Part shown: positions 60,592-64,000 of the stretch, in pieces
How the letters are laid out: the number at the start of each line of letters is the position of its first letter
Numbering within the stretch: the stretch's first letter is position 1
NCBI GenBank assembly: GCA_946222285.1
Contig: CAMIIP010000002.1
Span: 256,164 to 320,163 of the forward strand
Source: an uncultured Rothia sp.
Lineage (GTDB): Bacteria > Actinomycetota > Actinomycetes > Actinomycetales > Micrococcaceae
Length of the DNA stretch: 64,000 bases
Reading direction: 5' to 3'
Made by a program: the position numbers and the translations under genes
Notes under the pieces: generated by a model
Databases searched by the model: none
Seen by the model: the letters and a program-made list of their open reading frames with translations, nothing else
What the model was told of the DNA's origin: nothing

Positions 60592-61083
60592 ATGCGCGTA
60601 CATATTGCTACAGATCATGCAGGGCTTGAAATGAGCCACTATTTTATCGACAAACTCACCCAACTTGGCTACGAAATGATTGATCATGGACCTGCAGAAT
60701 ATGATGCCTTAGATGATTATCCTAGTTTTTGCATTAATGCAGCCCTAGCCGTTAAAAACGACCGGGAGAGAGGGCTAGATTCTTTGGGAATCGTGCTCGG
60801 TGGCTCAGGTAACGGTGAACAAATGGCAGCGAATAAGGTGGAAGGTATCCGTGCGGCTCTGGCATGGAATCGTGACACGGCTGCCCTGGCACGCGAACAC
60901 AATAATGCTCAGGTGGTAGCGGTAGGTGGCCGCCAGCATTCCCTAGAAGAAGCCCTTGAAATTATTTGTGTTTTTTTGACGACTGAATGGACTGGAGAAG
61001 AACGTCACTCGCGCCGGATTGCTCAAATTGCAGAGTTTGAACAAACCGGAACTATCGCAGGTCAAGAAATACTCAGCTTCTAA
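60592..61083 (+). CDS. rpiB: ribose-5-phosphate isomerase B
   Basis: RpiB interconverts ribose 5-phosphate and ribulose 5-phosphate and links with Gnd above. From ATG 60592 there are 163 residues. RVHIATDHAGLEM at the N-terminus, LGIVLGGSGNGEQMAANKV near 68 and REHNNAQVVAVGG near 98 are the family motifs. The phosphate loop has Ser-Gly-Asn-Gly-Glu instead of the Cys-type, with Glu as the likely base, as in the Mycobacterium enzyme. The Nei-type gene starts 17 bases after its stop. Confidence 0.93.
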   Translation: MRVHIATDHAGLEMSHYFIDKLTQLGYEMIDHGPAEYDALDDYPSFCINAALAVKNDRERGLDSLGIVLGGSGNGEQMAANKVEGIRAALAWNRDTAALAREHNNAQVVAVGGRQHSLEEALEIICVFLTTEWTGEERHSRRIAQIAEFEQTGTIAGQEILSF

Positions 61084-61100
61084 AGGGGAGAAGAGAATCC

Positions 61101-61988
61101 ATGCCTGAAGGTCACTCCATTCATCGTTTAGCGAAGCAGTTCAATGATGTATTCGTTGGTCAAGAGTTAGCGGTGAGTAGTCCCCAGGGACGATTTACCG
61201 ACGGCGCCCATCTGCTGGACGGGCGCAGGCTGGTTTCTGCTTTTGCGCACGGTAAGCACCTTTTCTTGGGGTTTGACCATGAGCTTTATCTCAATGTTCA
61301 TCTGGGAATCTATGGTGCGTGGAGCTTTGGCGGGGACAAAGAATTTACTGGTGCTTCGTCTATTGGTGCTCCCCGAAAGGTGGGGGAGCGAGAGTATTCA
61401 GACAGCGGTGATGCCGGTGAATATACGGGCGCGCCCGAACCTAAGCCCACCGTACGAGTTCGTTTGGTTTCTGAACATGGATGGGCTGATCTCATTGGTC
61501 CAACCGTGTGCAAGGTTCTTACTGAGCCCGAGATGCACGCTGCACGGGCAAAATTAGGTCCTGATCCGCTCAATGAGGACGCCGAGGAAGGCAAATTTTT
61601 TCGGGCATTAGAGCGAACGGCACGCCCCATTGGCGCCGTTCTTATGGATCAAAAAGTAATTTCGGGAATCGGAAATATTTTTCGGGCTGAATCCTTGTAT
61701 CGCCAACGAATCGATCCTTATAGACCGGCGAATACCTTGACAGAGAAAGAGAAGCAAGAGCTGTGGCAAGACAATAAAGTGCTCTTGCGCAGAGGAGTGA
61801 AACTGGGGCGAATTGTGACAACGGAGCCGGAGGATAGGCCTGGGATTGCAGCAAAAGACGCCTGGCCTACTCATGCGAACTATGTCTATCATCGCCAGGG
61901 CGAATCTTGTGGGCGGTGCGGTACTGCAATCCAGGTTCAAGAGCTGGTGGGTAGAAAACTTTACTGGTGCCCGGGGTGCCAGAAATAA
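61101..61988 (+). CDS. Nei-type (endonuclease VIII) DNA glycosylase
   Basis: An Fpg/Nei-family enzyme removing oxidised pyrimidines. The N-terminus after Met is PEGHSIHRLA with Pro1, Glu2 and Gly3, which fits Nei rather than Fpg (PEFPE). The core H2TH has VISGIGNIFRAESLYR near 190, and the C-terminal zinc finger has CGRCG ... CPGCQ. The 295 residues include a loop near 85-115 rich in Gly and Ser. ATG 61101 follows AGGGGAGAAG. It sits with rpiB as in other actinobacteria. Confidence 0.92.
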   Translation: MPEGHSIHRLAKQFNDVFVGQELAVSSPQGRFTDGAHLLDGRRLVSAFAHGKHLFLGFDHELYLNVHLGIYGAWSFGGDKEFTGASSIGAPRKVGEREYSDSGDAGEYTGAPEPKPTVRVRLVSEHGWADLIGPTVCKVLTEPEMHAARAKLGPDPLNEDAEEGKFFRALERTARPIGAVLMDQKVISGIGNIFRAESLYRQRIDPYRPANTLTEKEKQELWQDNKVLLRRGVKLGRIVTTEPEDRPGIAAKDAWPTHANYVYHRQGESCGRCGTAIQVQELVGRKLYWCPGCQK

Positions 61989-62014
61989 AATTTTTTGAAA
62001 AAGTATCTTTCGAT

Positions 62015-62044
62015 TTGACAACCCCCCGGTAAATTGTGTTTACT
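62015..62044 (+). promoter_or_regulatory. promoter of tRNA-Gly
   Basis: TTGACA at 62015-62020 is a perfect -35 hexamer; TTTACT at 62039-62044 is 18 bases on, 24 bases before the tRNA. Confidence 0.6.
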
Positions 62045-62067
62045 GGATAAGTCCCATCCGGACAGAT

Positions 62068-62138
62068 GGGGATGTAGCTTAATGGTAAAGCCTCAGTCTT
62101 CCAAACTGATTACGCGGGTTCGATTCCCGTCATCCCCT
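62068..62138 (+). tRNA. tRNA-Gly (anticodon TCC)
   Basis: Acceptor GGGGATG/CATCCCC, small D-arm, anticodon stem TCAGT/ACTGA around CTTCCAA and a T-arm with GGTTCGATTCC. TCC reads GGA/GGG. The 71-base size is typical; CCA is not encoded. Confidence 0.96.
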
Positions 62139-62148
62139 CTCAATAAAA

Positions 62149-62184
62149 GCCTTGTTAGTGAGTAACTGCTGGCAAGGCGTTTTT
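62149..62184 (+). terminator. terminator after tRNA-Gly
   Basis: GCCTTG pairs with CAAGGC over an 18-base loop, then GTTTTTA. The stem is short but the T-tract is good. Confidence 0.65.
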
Positions 62185-62311
62185 ATTGCCACTGAGAAAA
62201 TTGGGTTGTAACTGGTCTGAGAATATCAAGCCACGCCGAGAGCTCAAAATTTCGATGAAGTGGGAAAATCCTATAAATACCGCTAAACTTTCTAATGTTT
62301 GCGGCATTTTG

Positions 62312-62386
62312 CGGGGTGTGGCGTAGCTTGGCTAACGCGCCTGCTTTGGGAGCAGGAGATCGCAGGTTCGAATCCTGTCACCCCGA
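62312..62386 (+). tRNA. tRNA-Pro (anticodon TGG)
   Basis: Acceptor CGGGGTG/CACCCCG, anticodon stem CCTGC/GCAGG around TTTGGGA, T-arm with GGTTCGAATCC. TGG reads CCA/CCG. CCA is not encoded. A possible -10 element TATAAA lies near 62273, with no clear -35. Confidence 0.96.
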
Positions 62387-62399
62387 CATGAGTTAACAG

Positions 62400-62434
62400 A
62401 ACCCGCCGCGTCAAACGGCGGGTTTTGTTTTTTC
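62400..62434 (+). terminator. terminator after tRNA-Pro
   Basis: AACCCGCCG and CGGCGGGTT pair perfectly (62400-62424) around CGTCAAA, followed by TTGTTTTTT. Confidence 0.9.
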
Positions 62435-62509
62435 ATAGGCCTAAAGATTTTGAAAATGCACACTCAACCGAGTTTGCGTCACCGACTAAGTATCAGGAGA
62501 CACCCGGAC

Positions 62510-63820
62510 GTGAAAACTGCCGTCGAGAAGCTAAATCCGACTCTCGCAAAAATTGAGGTCGAGATTCCTTTCGCAGAATTCAAGACCTACCTTGATCGCA
62601 CCTACAAGTCCCTGGCTCAGCAGATTCAGGTTCCTGGATTCCGTCAGGGTAAGACTCCTCGTGCTCTCATTGAACAGCGCGCTGGGTTTGATTTCATTGT
62701 TGAAAATGCCCTGAACGAGGGGCTCAATGAGTTCTACCAGCAGGCGCTGGCAGAAAACGATTTGACTCCTCTAGCACAGCCTGAGCTAGATATCATCACC
62801 AAGCCTGAAGAAGATGCTCGTGAGAACGACGTTAAGCTCACTATTGAGGTAACCGTTCGTCCCGAAGTTGAAGTTCCCAACTATGATGGCATCAAGGTTG
62901 AGGTTGCTGCTACTGAAGTCAGCGAAGAAGACGAGCAGAAGCAGCTCGATGCTCTCCGCTCACGTTTTGCAACTCTCAAGGTTGTAGACCGCCCTGCGCA
63001 AGAAGATGATTTCGTCACCCTTAATCTCAACGCTTCTATTGACGGCGAAGAAGTTGATGCAGCTAACGATCTCTCCTACCAGGTAGGTGCAGGTACCATG
63101 CTTGAGGGTCTAGATGAAGCTCTTACGGGTCTTTCTGCAGGCGAAGACGCTACGTTCGAAACCAAGCTGGCTGGCGGCGAACATGCGGGAGAAGCCGCAA
63201 CCGTCAAGGTAGCCCTTACTGCTGTTAAGGAGCGCGAGCTTCCTGAAGCTGGCGATGACTTCGCTCAGCTAGCATCTGAGTTCGATACCATTGCAGAGCT
63301 CAAAGAAGACCTTAAGAAGCAAGCTGCGGAATCTAAGGTAGCTGAGCAGGGCGCAGAAGCACGGGATAAGGTGCTGGCAAAGCTTGTGGAGCTTGTTGAT
63401 ATTGAGGTTCCAGAAAAGGTTATCGAAGAGCAGATTAAGCAGCACTTTAATACTCCTGATGCAAAAGCAGATCACGATACCGAAGAACACCGTGCCGAGG
63501 TTCGCGAGAACGCTGCGACCGCTTTCAAGAACGAGATGATTCTTGATGCGATTGCTGAAAAAGAAGAGATTGGTGTTGAACAATCTGAACTGATTGATTA
63601 CATCATTACCATGTCTTCACAGTATGGAATGGATCCTAATCAGTTCGCGCAGATGCTGGATAATTCCGGTCAGGCTGGTTTGATGGTTGGCGAAGTTCGC
63701 CGTTCCAAGGCACTTGCTGCTGTGATTGAAAAGGCTGAGGTCAAGGATTCTGAGGGTAACGATGTTGACCTCTCAAAGTACCTTGGCGGAAAAGAAGAAG
63801 CTGAAGAGTCAGTAGAATAA
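62510..63820 (+). CDS. tig: trigger factor
   Basis: Trigger factor is the ribosome-bound chaperone that meets new chains first. From GTG 62510, with AGGAGA ten bases upstream, it has 436 residues. The ribosome-binding domain contains VPGFRQGKTPRALIEQ near residue 40 (the GFRxGKxP signature on the L23-binding loop). The prolyl isomerase domain spans about 150-240 (AQEDDFVTLNLNASIDG), and the C-terminal arms contain VPEKVIEEQIKQH. The frame opens 60 bases earlier at an ATG without a good site; homologues begin with MKTAVEKL. The acidic tail EEAEESVE is normal. Confidence 0.95.
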   Translation: MKTAVEKLNPTLAKIEVEIPFAEFKTYLDRTYKSLAQQIQVPGFRQGKTPRALIEQRAGFDFIVENALNEGLNEFYQQALAENDLTPLAQPELDIITKPEEDARENDVKLTIEVTVRPEVEVPNYDGIKVEVAATEVSEEDEQKQLDALRSRFATLKVVDRPAQEDDFVTLNLNASIDGEEVDAANDLSYQVGAGTMLEGLDEALTGLSAGEDATFETKLAGGEHAGEAATVKVALTAVKERELPEAGDDFAQLASEFDTIAELKEDLKKQAAESKVAEQGAEARDKVLAKLVELVDIEVPEKVIEEQIKQHFNTPDAKADHDTEEHRAEVRENAATAFKNEMILDAIAEKEEIGVEQSELIDYIITMSSQYGMDPNQFAQMLDNSGQAGLMVGEVRRSKALAAVIEKAEVKDSEGNDVDLSKYLGGKEEAEESVE

Positions 63821-63850
63821 TTTTTTCTGAACAGTTGAATTGCTTAAAAG

Positions 63851-63884
63851 AAGGGAAGCCCCCAGGAGGGGCTTCCCTTTTTAT
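63851..63884 (+). terminator. terminator after tig
   Basis: AAGGGAAGCCCC pairs perfectly with GGGGCTTCCCTT, followed by TTTAT. Confidence 0.9.
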
Positions 63885-63934
63885 ATGGAGAATTAACTTC
63901 GTAAATACGAAATTATTTTGTGCCCTAATTGAAC

Positions 63935-63953
63935 TTAGGTTAGCCTTGAGGCT
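63935..63953. promoter_or_regulatory. left half of a DtxR/IdeR-like iron box
   Basis: TTAGGTTAGCCT at 63935-63946 equals the left 12 bases of the DtxR/IdeR consensus, but the right half does not match. It lies near the window edge after the tig terminator, upstream of whatever comes next. No gene is seen in 63885-64000. Confidence 0.3.
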
Positions 63954-64000
63954 TATTCATAAGGGGTACCCCGCAGCAAAGAAAATCAACCCACGCACCA

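Noticed and set aside
62450..62509. Earlier ATG start for trigger factor
   Set aside because: The extra 20 residues are basic and unlike any trigger factor, whereas AGGAGA precedes the GTG at 62510.
1..64000. CRISPR array, prophage, insertion sequence or integron
   Set aside because: No regular spacer-repeat pattern, transposase, terminase or integrase context; XerC is at its normal chromosomal place after dprA.

Overview
The window reads as ordinary chromosome of an actinobacterium of the family Micrococcaceae, most like Rothia. The grounds are the gene order (coaD-yceD-rpmF-rnc-mutM ... smc-ftsY-ffh-rpsP-rimM-trmD-rplS-lepB-rnhB), the actinobacterial families DUF2469 and DUF3052, homodimeric aceE beside a fabD-fabH-acpP-fabF operon, MptB-type mannosyltransferase, the oleA/oleBC/oleD hydrocarbon cluster with the OleB-OleC fusion seen in Micrococcus relatives, frequent GTG starts and moderate GC. 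The genus is an inference. I see no prophage, insertion sequence, integron or CRISPR array.

Layout. 1-3.4 kb: the start of an aminotransferase (minus), then coaD, yceD, rpmF, rnc and mutM. 3.4-10.7 kb: a minus-strand block between mutM and smc with a Tat-exported PhoX-type phosphatase and oleA-oleBC-oleD, which joins fatty acyl chains head to head into olefins. 10.9-22.2 kb: smc, an MFS transporter, ftsY, an exonuclease III homologue, ffh, a NUDIX hydrolase and a 627-residue protein of unknown family. 22.3-28.9 kb: a formate/nitrite-type channel, then rpsP-khpA, rimM-trmD, rplS, two signal peptidases I, rnhB and DUF2469. 28.9-33.3 kb: yraN-comM-dprA and xerC. 33.4-40.8 kb: the type II fatty acid synthase operon, aceE and DUF3052. 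40.9-48.2 kb: tRNA-Val, gnd, cysE, cysK, msrA, a Nif3-like gene, yaaA, the RNase P RNA gene, def and tRNA-His. 48.3-64 kb: orn, mptB, tRNA-Arg, a glutaminase-STAS fusion, a degenerate Tag-like gene, an SsbB-type ssb, ettA, tesB, a conserved hypothetical gene, a group II truncated globin, pepN, rpiB, a Nei-type glycosylase, tRNA-Gly, tRNA-Pro and tig.

Functional threads: protein targeting and export (ftsY, ffh, tig, two lepB), fatty acid and hydrocarbon synthesis (aceE, fab, ole, tesB), cysteine synthesis (cysE, cysK), DNA repair and recombination (mutM, Nei, XthA, Tag-like, dprA, comM, xerC, ssbB, smc), and translation and RNA processing (rnc, rnpB, rimM, trmD, ettA, orn).

The most notable signals lie outside or across the genes. 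Five GGTAAA units with a period of 21-23 bp sit upstream of phoX and look like a PhoP operator array. Perfect DnaA boxes (TTATCCACA) occur in groups upstream of yraN-comM-dprA and between the tag-like and ssbB genes, two loci tied to single-stranded DNA handling. The Tag-like protein has lost its catalytic Glu and zinc site, and the SMC hinge lacks the usual glycine-rich motif. A perfect 11-bp inverted repeat could compete with helix P4 of RNase P RNA. Structured leaders precede rplS and the FNT gene.
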